The notes under the pieces: model-generated
The model's input: the letters and a program-made list of their open reading frames with translations, nothing else
Told to the model about the DNA's origin: nothing
The model's database searches: none
Part shown: one piece after another, positions 8,636 to 17,012 of the stretch
Position numbering within the stretch: position 1 is the stretch's first letter
How the letters are laid out: every line of letters begins with the position of its first letter
Program-made: the position numbers and the translations under genes
NCBI RefSeq assembly: GCF_014212175.1
Contig: NZ_JACJVR010000068.1
Location: forward strand, 13,371 to 77,370
DNA: 64,000 nt
Direction: 5' to 3'
Source of the DNA: Cohnella xylanilytica
Lineage (GTDB): Bacteria; Bacillota; Bacilli; Paenibacillales; Paenibacillaceae

Positions 8636-9667
8636 TTGAAGCTGGTCGATCTCGAAAGCGTCGAACCGGGACAGAATTTGGGCAGGACGATCTTCTCCGC
8701 GAACGGAACGGTGCTACTCTCCGCGGGAGTGCAGCTTACCGTGTTCATGATCAGCACCCTGAAGAGGCTCGGCGTCACGATGGTCTATATAGACGATCCG
8801 CTCTACCGGGACGTCTCGGTGGAAGAAGTGCTGTCGGAGAGCACGAAGAGAGCGGTCATCCAGCAGATGTCGGAATCGTACGAAGCGCTGCGCTCGGGCA
8901 AGAGCTTCAACACGAAGGCGATCAGCATGACGGTCGACCAGCTGCTGGACGACGTGCTTCAGAACGAAGCCGTCCTCGTCCAGCTGACGGACATTCGCAC
9001 CGCGGACAACGCGATGTACGTCCACGCGATGAATGTCTGCATGATGTCCACGCTCGTCGGCATGAACATGGGACTCAACATGATTCAATTGAAGGAGCTC
9101 GCGATCGGAGCGCTGCTGCACGACATCGGGAAGATCGACGCCCCCGATTCGCCGGACCGGCAGGAAGGGCGCTTCCATCATGCCTGGAGAGGCTTCGAGC
9201 TGCTGAAGATGAAGCGCGAATACAGCCTGCTGTCGGCTCACGTGGCGTTCCAGCATCACGAGAGAATCGACGGAACCGGCAAGCCGCGCGGAATCGCGGG
9301 AGACGAGATTCATCTGTACGCGAAGATCGCGGCCGTCGCGAATACGTACGACAACCTGCTGGCCGACCTGTCCGAAGGGCGCCGCATTCTTCCGCACGAA
9401 GCGCTCGAGCGCCTGAACGCGATGTCGGGCACGCAGCTGGACCGCGACGTGCTGGTCGAGTTCATGCGGATCGTGTCCGTGTATCCGAACGGCATCTCCG
9501 TGAAGCTGTCGAACCGGCAGACCGGGGTCGTCGTCGGCCAGCATCGGGGGCTTCCGGGCCGGCCGATCGTCCGGGTCATCGACAAGGACGGCGACGAGGC
9601 GGTCGGCGCGAAGGAGATCGATCTCGCGCAGCATACGACGGTTTTCATCGATTCCGTGCTCGTCTGA
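8636..9667 (+). CDS. HD-GYP-like phosphodiesterase domain protein
   Basis: The 343-residue protein has an N-terminal region of about 110 residues and an HD-GYP-like domain (about 125-260). The HD metal site is present as LLHDIGKI, followed by HHAWRGFELL and AFQHHERIDGTG. The signature Tyr is replaced: the motif reads GTGKPRG where canonical enzymes have GxGYPxG. A C-terminal beta-rich domain of about 70 residues follows. Canonical members degrade c-di-GMP; the variant motif makes activity uncertain. TTG start with AGGAG eleven bases upstream. A GGDEF protein occurs at 40.8 kb. Confidence 0.85.
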   Translation: MKLVDLESVEPGQNLGRTIFSANGTVLLSAGVQLTVFMISTLKRLGVTMVYIDDPLYRDVSVEEVLSESTKRAVIQQMSESYEALRSGKSFNTKAISMTVDQLLDDVLQNEAVLVQLTDIRTADNAMYVHAMNVCMMSTLVGMNMGLNMIQLKELAIGALLHDIGKIDAPDSPDRQEGRFHHAWRGFELLKMKREYSLLSAHVAFQHHERIDGTGKPRGIAGDEIHLYAKIAAVANTYDNLLADLSEGRRILPHEALERLNAMSGTQLDRDVLVEFMRIVSVYPNGISVKLSNRQTGVVVGQHRGLPGRPIVRVIDKDGDEAVGAKEIDLAQHTTVFIDSVLV

Positions 9668-9787
9668 TCGCCCCGGCCCTTCCCATTTGCTCTCGGTTCG
9701 GGGGCCATGCTATCATAGGATTCAGCCTTGCGCTCCGCCCGTCGGAGCCGGTTTTATTTATGAAGAAGGAAGGTCGGAGGAACCGTC

Positions 9788-10012
9788 ATGGTATGGAATG
9801 TTCTCATCCCGGTGCTGACGCTGATCGTCGGCTTGATTCTTGGATTCATCGGAGGCGTCTTCTACTTGCGCAGCCAGCTGACCCGCATGCAGAGCGACCC
9901 GGAGATGCTTCAGAAGATGGCCAAGCAGATGGGCTACAATATGAACAAACAGCAGTTGAACAAGGCCCAGCAGATGCTGCAGCAGCAGAACTTCAAGAAC
10001 CGCCGCAAGTAA
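9788..10012 (+). CDS. YneF family (UPF0154) membrane protein
   Basis: This 74-residue protein has one N-terminal membrane segment (about 4-27, with GLILGFIGG) and a cytosolic tail rich in Gln, Met, Lys and Asn with the family pattern [23 protein letters not shown]. Length and pattern match Bacillus YneF. The function is unknown. The start is the ATG after GGAGGAACCGTC. Confidence 0.9.
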   Translation: MVWNVLIPVLTLIVGLILGFIGGVFYLRSQLTRMQSDPEMLQKMAKQMGYNMNKQQLNKAQQMLQQQNFKNRRK

Positions 10013-10091
10013 CCGCTTGGACGGAAGGAATAGGATAAGGCGGGCGCCCGGAAGGGGGAGGGACGCTTCGCCGCGAGAGGAGGTTGGACCG

Positions 10092-10685
10092 ATGGCCGGA
10101 TTGAAGGATTACGTCAATTCCCAAGTGTCCCGGAACCGCGAGAAGATCGAGCATCACGTGCGCGAGATTCTGAAGCTGATCGGGGAGGACGTGGAACGCG
10201 AAGGGCTGCAAGAGACGCCCGCCCGGGTGACGCGAATGTACGAGGAGATCTTCGGCGGCTACGAGGTCGATCCGCGCGACGTGCTCGGGGTGACCTTCGA
10301 CGAGAAGCACGAGGAGCTCGTCATCGTGAAGGATATCGTGTACTACAGCCAGTGCGAGCACCATATGGCCCCGTTCTTCGGGAAGGCCCACATCGGCTAT
10401 ATTCCGAGCGGGAAGATCGCCGGCTTGAGCAAGCTGGCCCGTCTCGTCGAAGCGGTCACGCGCCGGCTTCAAGTACAGGAGCGGATCACTTCGCAGATCG
10501 CGGATATTATGGAAGAGGTGCTGGAGCCGAACGGCGTCATGGTCGTCGTCGAAGGCGAGCATCTGTGCATGTGCTCCCGCGGCGTCAAGAAGCCGGGCAG
10601 CAAGACCGTCACCTCCGCGGTGCGCGGACACTTCCGGAACAGCTCGGCGCTGCGATCGGAATTTTTGTCTCTTATCAAGGAATAA
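10092..10685 (+). CDS. folE: GTP cyclohydrolase I
   Basis: FolE opens the GTP ring to give 7,8-dihydroneopterin triphosphate, the first step to folate. The 197-residue protein shows the zinc ligands of the family in YSQCEHHM and CMCSRG, the substrate-binding [17 protein letters not shown] and the N-terminal [14 protein letters not shown]. The start ATG has GAGGAGG about nine bases upstream; an upstream in-frame extension has no ribosome site. QueG also lies in this region, but folE is separated from it by other genes. Confidence 0.96.
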   Translation: MAGLKDYVNSQVSRNREKIEHHVREILKLIGEDVEREGLQETPARVTRMYEEIFGGYEVDPRDVLGVTFDEKHEELVIVKDIVYYSQCEHHMAPFFGKAHIGYIPSGKIAGLSKLARLVEAVTRRLQVQERITSQIADIMEEVLEPNGVMVVVEGEHLCMCSRGVKKPGSKTVTSAVRGHFRNSSALRSEFLSLIKE

Positions 10686-10699
10686 TCGAGATCGATTCG

Positions 10700-10756
10700 A
10701 CACCTTCGAAGCTTGGTTCTTCGCCGTAAGGCGGGGTGGCTTCGGAGGTGTTTTTT
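10700..10756 (+). terminator. rho-independent terminator of folE
   Basis: ACACCTTCGAAGC pairs with GCTTCGGAGGTGT around a smaller internal stem, followed by six T. Confidence 0.8.
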
Positions 10757-10842
10757 GCTTTTTGCTTCGCGAAGCCCTCAGAATATTTTGCCGGAATCCG
10801 ACTCATACTGGATCAGACAACAGGGAAGGCGAGGGATAGCCG

Positions 10843-11322
10843 TTGCATGAATGGATCCTTAGTGCCTATAGCTTGATCGCGTGGGTCGTGATCGCTTGGT
10901 TCGCCATCCTTCCCAGGAAATTGCCCGTTACGGAGAACCTGTGCGTGTACTTCTGCATCGTGCTTCTGATGACTTCGGTCTTCACCACGCTCCACATTAA
11001 CATGAGGCGGATCCTCTATAGCGAGAAGCTGACGTTATACTTCTGTATCGAATTCGCCAATTATATTATCTACCCGCTCTTGCTGCTCGCGTTCGTCAAC
11101 GTGATCTTCACCGCCCGATCGACGGCGATTCGCATTGGGACGACTCTCCTGACGTATGCCGCGTTGTGCGCGGTTCATCTGACGTTAAAGCTTCTGCGAA
11201 TCATCGCCTTCCATCATTGGACCTTCGTTATGAGCATGCTGATGTTCGCTTGCTTCATGGCCGCCGCTTGGGCGCTGGAGAAGGCGTTCGCTTATTTGAT
11301 TCGCAAGGAGGAGGCCGCGTAA
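10843..11322 (+). CDS. multi-pass membrane protein, unknown function
   Basis: This 159-residue protein has about four or five hydrophobic segments (around 5-22, 38-54, 66-95, 103-118 and 128-148) and ends in a charged tail IRKEEAA. I do not recognise a function; it resembles small conserved integral membrane proteins of spore-forming Bacilli. A TTG start is used with GGCGAGGG upstream. It is followed three bases later by a second membrane protein, so the two probably form a unit. Confidence 0.65.
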   Translation: MHEWILSAYSLIAWVVIAWFAILPRKLPVTENLCVYFCIVLLMTSVFTTLHINMRRILYSEKLTLYFCIEFANYIIYPLLLLAFVNVIFTARSTAIRIGTTLLTYAALCAVHLTLKLLRIIAFHHWTFVMSMLMFACFMAAAWALEKAFAYLIRKEEAA

Positions 11323-11325
11323 GCC

Positions 11326-11823
11326 GTGATCCCTTACGACAATCGTTGGAATGCGAACGAGTGGTTCGTAATCGGAATGCTGATCCTCGGTGCCGCCATG
11401 CTAACGCTGCTGCCTAAGCGCTTCCCTCCGCGATGGTCGGCCGTCTTCACCTTGTACGGGATCTTCGCCGGATTGTTCCTGGACCACTCGATCAGCGTCA
11501 AGCCGGTGGACTACTACGACGTGAACGAGACCTCCAACTACGAGCTTCTGGATTTTCTGACGTACCTTATGTACGGTCCGTTCTCCTACCTGTTCGCTTA
11601 TTTGCACGATCGTTGGAACGTCAAGCTCTCGTACGCTCCCCTCTACGTGCTGGGGTGGGCGATCTTGTCGATTGGCGTGGAATGGGTGGCCGATCGGGCG
11701 GGGGTGTTCCATTACAAAAACGGCTACGGCCTGTATTACTCGTTCCCGATCTATCTCCTGATGAGCAGCCTGTATCTTGTCTTCCTGTACAAAGCGAAGG
11801 GCATGAGGAAGCGCGGGGTTTGA
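11326..11823 (+). CDS. multi-pass membrane protein, unknown function
   Basis: The 165-residue protein has about four or five membrane segments, with Asp/His-containing loops (FLDHSISVKPVDYYDVNE and HDRW). It starts with GTG three bases after the preceding membrane gene, with AGGAGG in the end of that gene. The pairing and similar size suggest a joint role. No enzymatic motif is visible. Confidence 0.65.
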   Translation: MIPYDNRWNANEWFVIGMLILGAAMLTLLPKRFPPRWSAVFTLYGIFAGLFLDHSISVKPVDYYDVNETSNYELLDFLTYLMYGPFSYLFAYLHDRWNVKLSYAPLYVLGWAILSIGVEWVADRAGVFHYKNGYGLYYSFPIYLLMSSLYLVFLYKAKGMRKRGV

Positions 11824-12138
11824 GGCGGCGCGGGACGACTGCCAGTTGAACGCGCCCACCGTTCCATGCCTGATAGCGGGGCATGACGACGACGACGACG
11901 ACGTCACCTTCGTCCGACCGCTGACCGACCCGATCCTCAACGCTCATCTCCCCCGTCCCCATCGCCGCGCCCCATCACTTTGACGCTTATCCACTTCAAC
12001 ATCCTTCCGCCTCTATCAACCATCTATACGCCTTCATAGTTCATCAGAAGCAACCTGATCTCGCGGAGCATCTAAGCCCTTCGAGTCATTCGAAGGGGTC
12101 GGCCTGTCTTCGACGGGACCAAGGCGAGAGAGCGGCGG
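11824..12138. other. gene-free spacer with GAC microsatellite and a hairpin
   Basis: No gene is supported here. A (GAC)6 stretch lies at about 11884-11902. A perfect dyad CCCTTCGA-N4-TCGAAGGG occurs near 12077-12097 without a T tract, possibly a terminator for the membrane-protein pair. The 12139-12323 repeat array follows. Confidence 0.5.
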
Positions 12139-12323
12139 CTAACGGATCCAATTGACGCTAATTCGCCGAACATGCTCGATTCCCGATTCTAACGAATCCC
12201 AGAGACCTTATTTTGACTCGAAGGTCTTGTTCGCCCCCGAAATACGCTAAATAGCGTCGCTACGATTCGTTAGATTTAAAAAAGCGGCTTCTGAAGCCAA
12301 ATAGCGTCTCCTGGATTCCTTAG
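12139..12323. repeat. intergenic repeat, four 25-bp cores in inverted pairs on a 50-bp grid
   Basis: A core of the form AAATAGCGTC-N5-GATTCGTTAG occurs four times. Two copies lie on the minus strand (12139-12163 and 12189-12213) and two on the plus strand (12249-12273 and 12299-12323). Same-strand copies are exactly 50 bp apart. The two orientations face each other, so the region can also fold as a large inverted repeat. A 13-nt dyad GGCTTC-T-GAAGCC lies between the two plus copies at 12286-12298. Confidence 0.85.
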
Positions 12324-12459
12324 AGCCTATCGGCAATCGAATCTCCGATTGCAGCTGACGGGTACGAACCGCGCGGATAGGCCCGGCAGCTTCCCCCCAA
12401 AGCGAATAATCCCCCTGCATAACGCGTTTTTATCCCCTAGAGTTCCCGCCGCTTCGATT

Positions 12460-12472
12460 ATGATGAAATCAT
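12460..12472. promoter_or_regulatory. dyad upstream of the yesN-type regulator
   Basis: ATGAT-GAA-ATCAT is a perfect 5-3-5 dyad about 60 bp before the response regulator start, and it overlaps a TATGAT that could be a -10 element. It is a candidate operator; the cognate protein is unknown. Confidence 0.35.
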
Positions 12473-12532
12473 CCATCACATCGAGACCGGCCGCGGCGCA
12501 GCCCGTCGGCGGTCGGCTGGGGGCGCTTGCCG

Positions 12533-14170
12533 ATGTACAAGGCTATCATCGTGGACGACGAGTCGATCGTCCGGGACGGTCTGCGGAACACGATCGCGTG
12601 GAACGATCACGGCTTCGAGCTGGCCGGCGATTACGAGAACGGGCGCGAGGCGTGGGAGGCGATCGAGCGGCTGAAGCCCGACTTTATCATCTCCGACATC
12701 AGCATGCCGTTCATGGACGGCCTCGAGCTGGCCCGGCTCGTGTCGACGAACTACCCGTACATGAAGGTCGTGATCCTGACCGGCTACGACCAATTCGAAT
12801 ACGCGCAGCAGGCGATCCGGCTGAAGGTGCGGGACTTCGTGCTGAAGCCGATCACTGCCCGCGAGATCCGGGAGCTGCTGGACAAGGCGAGGGCCGAGAT
12901 GGACGAGGAGGCGAAGCGCCTCGAGGACCTGGGGCGCCTGCGCAGCCAGCTGCATCAGAGCTTGCCGCTCCTCAAGGAGCGGTTCCTCGAGAGGCTCGTC
13001 CTGCTCGGCCTCGGCAAGCCGGAGATCGAGGAGCGGTTCGCCTACTTCGGGCTGCCTCCGCTCGAGCCGCCTTGCCTCGTCATGGTCGCCGACATCGACG
13101 ACTTCGGGGAGAAGGAGACGCTGATCGACGACGGCCACGACGCGGAATTTCTGCGGTTCGCCGTGTTTAATATTTTCGAAGAGACGGCTTCCCAGCGCCC
13201 GGGCACGCTGCTGTTCCGAACGCGAGAAGAGAAGCTGATGGCGATCGTCGGCGGGGCGGCGGACGAGAGCGAGCTGTACGATGCCGCCTTCGGCATGGCG
13301 GAGGAAGTCCGCCATCTCGTCGAGAAGTACCTCAGGTTCACGGTCACGATCGGCATCGGACATGCCGTCTCTTCCGCCGAGCAGCTGCCGGCGTCGGCGA
13401 GGAGCGCGTTGTCCGCCCTCGACTATCGCTTCCAGCAAGGGAAAAACAAGGTGCTCGGCATCACGGACATGGAAGGCTCCTCGGCGCCTGCCTCTCCCGT
13501 GCCGAACCGGGACTGGGACCGCCGGCTGGCCGCCGCCGTCCGGACCGGGGCCGCCGACGAAGCGCGGGAGCTGATCGGGCGCATCGCGGGCGAGCTTCGC
13601 TCCGCTCCGCTGCCGGTCTGCTTCCTCCACATCCAGCGGATTCTGCTCGCGCTCCTGGACGTCGCGCAGGAGCTGGGGCTGGGGCTGGAATCGCCGGCGG
13701 GCGAAGCCGCGCCGATCCAGCCTCTATGCCTCACGGAAGTCTACCGGTTCAAGACGCTCGGCGAGATCGAAGACTGGCTGAAGGACATCGTCGCTTCCCT
13801 CATGGCCGGCATCGCCGACAACCGCAGCCGCTTCACCCGGCTGCAGATCGCGCGGGCGACGGACTACATCGAGGAGCATTACGCCGACGAGAAGCTGTCG
13901 CTGAGGGATCTGTGCCGCCACGTCCTGATGAGCACGAGCTACTTCAGCCTCGCGTTCAAGCAGTGCACCGGGGAGACGTTCGTCGAATACTTGACCCGCG
14001 TCCGGATCGAGAAGGCGAAGGCGCTGCTTCTGGCTACCTCTCTCAAATTTTACGAGATCGCGTCCCGGGTCGGGTACGCCGATCCGAACTACTTCAGCAT
14101 CCTGTTCAAGAAGCATACCGGCATGACGCCCCGGGACTTCCGGGAGCGGCAAGCCAAGGAGAGCGTGTAG
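12533..14170 (+). CDS. response regulator, YesN-type (receiver plus AraC HTH)
   Basis: The 545-residue protein has an N-terminal receiver domain (about 1-120) with acidic pocket DDE at about 9-11, phospho-acceptor Asp in DFIISDISMPFMDG and the Lys of FVLKPI. A long middle region follows (about 150-430), then a C-terminal AraC-type HTH (about 440-540) ending GMTPRDFRE. It is the transcription factor of the adjacent kinase and normally activates sugar transporter or glycoside genes. I chose the ATG at 12533; a TTG six bases earlier is the alternative. The kinase starts three bases after the stop. Confidence 0.92.
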   Translation: MYKAIIVDDESIVRDGLRNTIAWNDHGFELAGDYENGREAWEAIERLKPDFIISDISMPFMDGLELARLVSTNYPYMKVVILTGYDQFEYAQQAIRLKVRDFVLKPITAREIRELLDKARAEMDEEAKRLEDLGRLRSQLHQSLPLLKERFLERLVLLGLGKPEIEERFAYFGLPPLEPPCLVMVADIDDFGEKETLIDDGHDAEFLRFAVFNIFEETASQRPGTLLFRTREEKLMAIVGGAADESELYDAAFGMAEEVRHLVEKYLRFTVTIGIGHAVSSAEQLPASARSALSALDYRFQQGKNKVLGITDMEGSSAPASPVPNRDWDRRLAAAVRTGAADEARELIGRIAGELRSAPLPVCFLHIQRILLALLDVAQELGLGLESPAGEAAPIQPLCLTEVYRFKTLGEIEDWLKDIVASLMAGIADNRSRFTRLQIARATDYIEEHYADEKLSLRDLCRHVLMSTSYFSLAFKQCTGETFVEYLTRVRIEKAKALLLATSLKFYEIASRVGYADPNYFSILFKKHTGMTPRDFRERQAKESV

Positions 14171-14173
14171 CCC

Positions 14174-16009
14174 ATGTTCATGGAGAGCAGACCGTTCCGC
14201 CCGCTGTTCCCGCTTAAGAGCATCCAATCCAGCATCGCGTTCGCCTTCTCCTGCCTCATCCTGATCGCGATCGCGGCCACGAGCCTCATCGGCTACCGCC
14301 TGTCGGTCGCGGCCGTCGAGAACAATTCGAAGGCCTATATCGCCGAAGTCATTAACCAGGTGAACACCAACATTCAATCCTACGTGGACAACATGGAGAA
14401 CATCTCCCTGCTCGCGATGACGAATAAGGACGTTAAATATTACATCTCGAGCAACAGCTTCATCGGCTCCGGGGAGCGCCGGCCCTACGAGAAGAGGATC
14501 TCGGACCTGTTCCAGTCGATCCTGTACACGCGCAAGGACATCGCTTCGATTATGGTGTTCGGCTACAACGGCCGGTTCGTGTCGGACCGGCGCATCACGA
14601 CGCTGAACCCGAACGCCCGGCTGGAGGATCAGGCCTGGTACAGGAACGCGAAGCGGGCGGGAGGCAAGTCCGTCATCTCCGCCCCCCACGTGCAGAACGT
14701 CATCCAGAACGAGTATCGCTGGGTGGTCTCCTTAAGCCGCGAGCTCAAGAACGTGGACGGGCTGACGGCGGACGGCATTTTCCTCGTGGACTTGAATTTA
14801 AACGTCATTAACGACCTGTGCAGCGGGATCGATCTCGGCCGGAAGGGCTACGTCTTCATCGTCGACGAGGACGGCAATCTCGTCTATCATCCGCAGCAGC
14901 AGCTTCTGTACAGCAACCTGAGGTCCGAGAAGATCGAAGAGGTGAAGCGGGCGGCGAGCGGGACTTCGTTCGCGGCGGACGACGCGGAGGGCAAGCGGTT
15001 CTATTCGGTGAAGGAGACGAGCTTCGGGTGGAAAATCGTCGGAGTCGCCTACGAGGACGATCTGATCGGCTACAAGAGCACGCTGGGCAACACGATTCTG
15101 ATCACGGTCGGAGCCGTCGCGGTGTCGCTGCTCGTCTCCGTCGTTCTCTCGCATCGCCTGTCCCGTCCGATCCGCAATCTGCAGAAGAAGATGCGGATGG
15201 TCGAGAAGGGCAACTTCGACGTCCAGGCCGAGGTCATGCAGATGAACGAGATCGGCCAGCTCGCTCGAACGTTCAACATGATGGTCGGCCAGATCAAGAA
15301 CCTGATGAGCGAGATCATCGATACGCAGGAGAACAAGCGCAAGAGCGAGCTGCAGGCGCTTCAGGCGCAGATCAACCCGCACTTCCTGTACAACACGCTC
15401 GACTCGATCGTCTGGATGGCGGAGCAGAAGCGGCACGAGGAGGTCGTGCGGATGACGTCCGCCTTGGCGAAGCTGTTCCGGGCCAGCATCACGAAGGACC
15501 AGGAGCTTATTCCCGTCCGGGTGGAGCTCGAGCACATCCGGAACTATCTGCTCATCCAGCAGATGAGATACCGCGACAAGCTCGACTACCGGCTCGAGTT
15601 CGAGGATTCCGTGCTGAACTACAAGACGCTCAAGATCCTGCTCCAGCCGTTCGTGGAGAACGCCATCTACCACGGGATCCGCAACAAGCCGGATATCGGC
15701 ACGATCGCGATCCGCGGGATGGAGAAGGACGACCGGATCGTGTTCGAGATCGAGGACGACGGGCTCGGGATGACGGAGGAGCAGCTCGAGAGGATCGGGG
15801 AAGCCGGAGACGGCGAGTTCAGAAGCAAGGGAATCGGCATCGCCAACGTGGACGAGCGGATTCGGCTGTACTTCGGGCCTTCGTACGGCATCAAGATCCA
15901 GAGCGAGCTGGCGGTCGGCACTCTCGTGACGATCGCCATTCCGAAGCTGCCGCTCGAAGCCGAAGTATGCAAGACGACAACGGCTCCGATCGTGCCGATC
16001 GAGGGGTGA
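14174..16009 (+). CDS. sensor histidine kinase, YesM-type
   Basis: The 611-residue membrane kinase has a first membrane segment (about 21-43), an extracellular Cache-like sensing domain (about 45-295), a second membrane segment (about 300-322), a HAMP domain and the YesM/LytS-type His_kinase motif LQAQINPHFLYNTLDSIVWM. The C-terminal HATPase has ENAIYHGI and DDGLGM. It should phosphorylate the preceding YesN-type regulator. AAGGAG within the end of that gene serves as its ribosome site. The following gene for a ribose-binding-like protein suggests an accessory sugar sensor. Confidence 0.92.
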   Translation: MFMESRPFRPLFPLKSIQSSIAFAFSCLILIAIAATSLIGYRLSVAAVENNSKAYIAEVINQVNTNIQSYVDNMENISLLAMTNKDVKYYISSNSFIGSGERRPYEKRISDLFQSILYTRKDIASIMVFGYNGRFVSDRRITTLNPNARLEDQAWYRNAKRAGGKSVISAPHVQNVIQNEYRWVVSLSRELKNVDGLTADGIFLVDLNLNVINDLCSGIDLGRKGYVFIVDEDGNLVYHPQQQLLYSNLRSEKIEEVKRAASGTSFAADDAEGKRFYSVKETSFGWKIVGVAYEDDLIGYKSTLGNTILITVGAVAVSLLVSVVLSHRLSRPIRNLQKKMRMVEKGNFDVQAEVMQMNEIGQLARTFNMMVGQIKNLMSEIIDTQENKRKSELQALQAQINPHFLYNTLDSIVWMAEQKRHEEVVRMTSALAKLFRASITKDQELIPVRVELEHIRNYLLIQQMRYRDKLDYRLEFEDSVLNYKTLKILLQPFVENAIYHGIRNKPDIGTIAIRGMEKDDRIVFEIEDDGLGMTEEQLERIGEAGDGEFRSKGIGIANVDERIRLYFGPSYGIKIQSELAVGTLVTIAIPKLPLEAEVCKTTTAPIVPIEG

Positions 16010-16016
16010 GACGGGT

Positions 16017-16988
16017 TTGCGCGTTCAGCGATTCACGATAGGATTGGCCCTCGCGCTGATCGCGGCGGCTATGTTCGCCGTCTTCTACTTCAACTTGTAC
16101 CGCGTCGGCCAAGGGAGCGGGAGAACCGTCGTCGTCCTGCTGAAGACGACCAACGTCCGCTCCGACTTCTGGCAGGGGGTCAAGGGCGGCGCGGCGGCCG
16201 CGGCCAAGGAAGCGGGCGCGAAGCTGGAGGTGCTCGGTCCCTTGCAGGAGACCGATACGGAGGCGCAGCTCGCGCTGCTCGAGGAAGCGATGGCGAGCGG
16301 GCCCGACGCGATCGTCGTCGCGCCGATCAACGACGACCGCGTCGTCCGGCTGCTCGGCCGGATTCAGGCGGCGGGCATCGAGCTGGTCGTCATGGATACG
16401 CCGCTGCGGATGGCCCGGCAGCCGATCACGGTGTCGGGCAACCACCGGGAGGCCGGCCGCCAGGCGGGCGAGTTCGCCGAGACGCACGCCGCCGGGCCGT
16501 CGAAGGTGGCCGTTCTGAGCGATTACGAGGGCTCGGGCGTGTCGGCGGAGAGGGAGAAGGGAATCAAGGAGGCGCTCGCGCCGGACGGGTACGCCGGAAC
16601 GACGTATATCGGGGATTCGGAGGAGCGGGCGTATGAGAAGGCGAAGGAGCTCCTCGCCCGGAAGCCGCCCGTCGGCGCGATCATGGCCTTGAACGAGCCG
16701 GCCGCCCTCGGCGCCGCCAAGGCGCTCAAGGAATCGAATCGGACGGGGGCGGTCCGTCTGATCGCTTTCGACAGCTCGATTTTCCTCATCAAGCTGCTGG
16801 AAGACGGAAGCCTCGACGCGATGATCGTTCAGAGGCCGTTCAATATGGGGTATCTCGGCGTGATCAACGCGCTCAGGCGGCTCGACCGGCGGGAGCTCGA
16901 CCGCGAGACCTACATCGATACGATCGTGGTGACGAAGGACAGCATGTATTCTCCCGAGAATCAGAAGCTGCTGTTTCCGTTCAAGTAG
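16017..16988 (+). CDS. periplasmic-binding-protein family sugar sensor/binding protein (RbsB-like)
   Basis: The 323-residue protein has an N-terminal hydrophobic segment (about 7-27) without a lipobox Cys, then a type I periplasmic-binding fold: VVVLLKTTNVRSDFWQG, the DAIVVAPIND hinge strand and AGIELVVMDTPL. In family terms this is a LacI/RbsB-like ligand-binding domain. Being membrane-tethered and encoded directly behind a YesM/YesN pair, it most probably binds a sugar and signals through the kinase, as XylFII does with LytS in clostridia; this is inference. TTG start. Confidence 0.85.
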   Translation: MRVQRFTIGLALALIAAAMFAVFYFNLYRVGQGSGRTVVVLLKTTNVRSDFWQGVKGGAAAAAKEAGAKLEVLGPLQETDTEAQLALLEEAMASGPDAIVVAPINDDRVVRLLGRIQAAGIELVVMDTPLRMARQPITVSGNHREAGRQAGEFAETHAAGPSKVAVLSDYEGSGVSAEREKGIKEALAPDGYAGTTYIGDSEERAYEKAKELLARKPPVGAIMALNEPAALGAAKALKESNRTGAVRLIAFDSSIFLIKLLEDGSLDAMIVQRPFNMGYLGVINALRRLDRRELDRETYIDTIVVTKDSMYSPENQKLLFPFK

Positions 16989-17012
16989 AAGGAGAAGGGG
17001 AGGGCGACGGGC

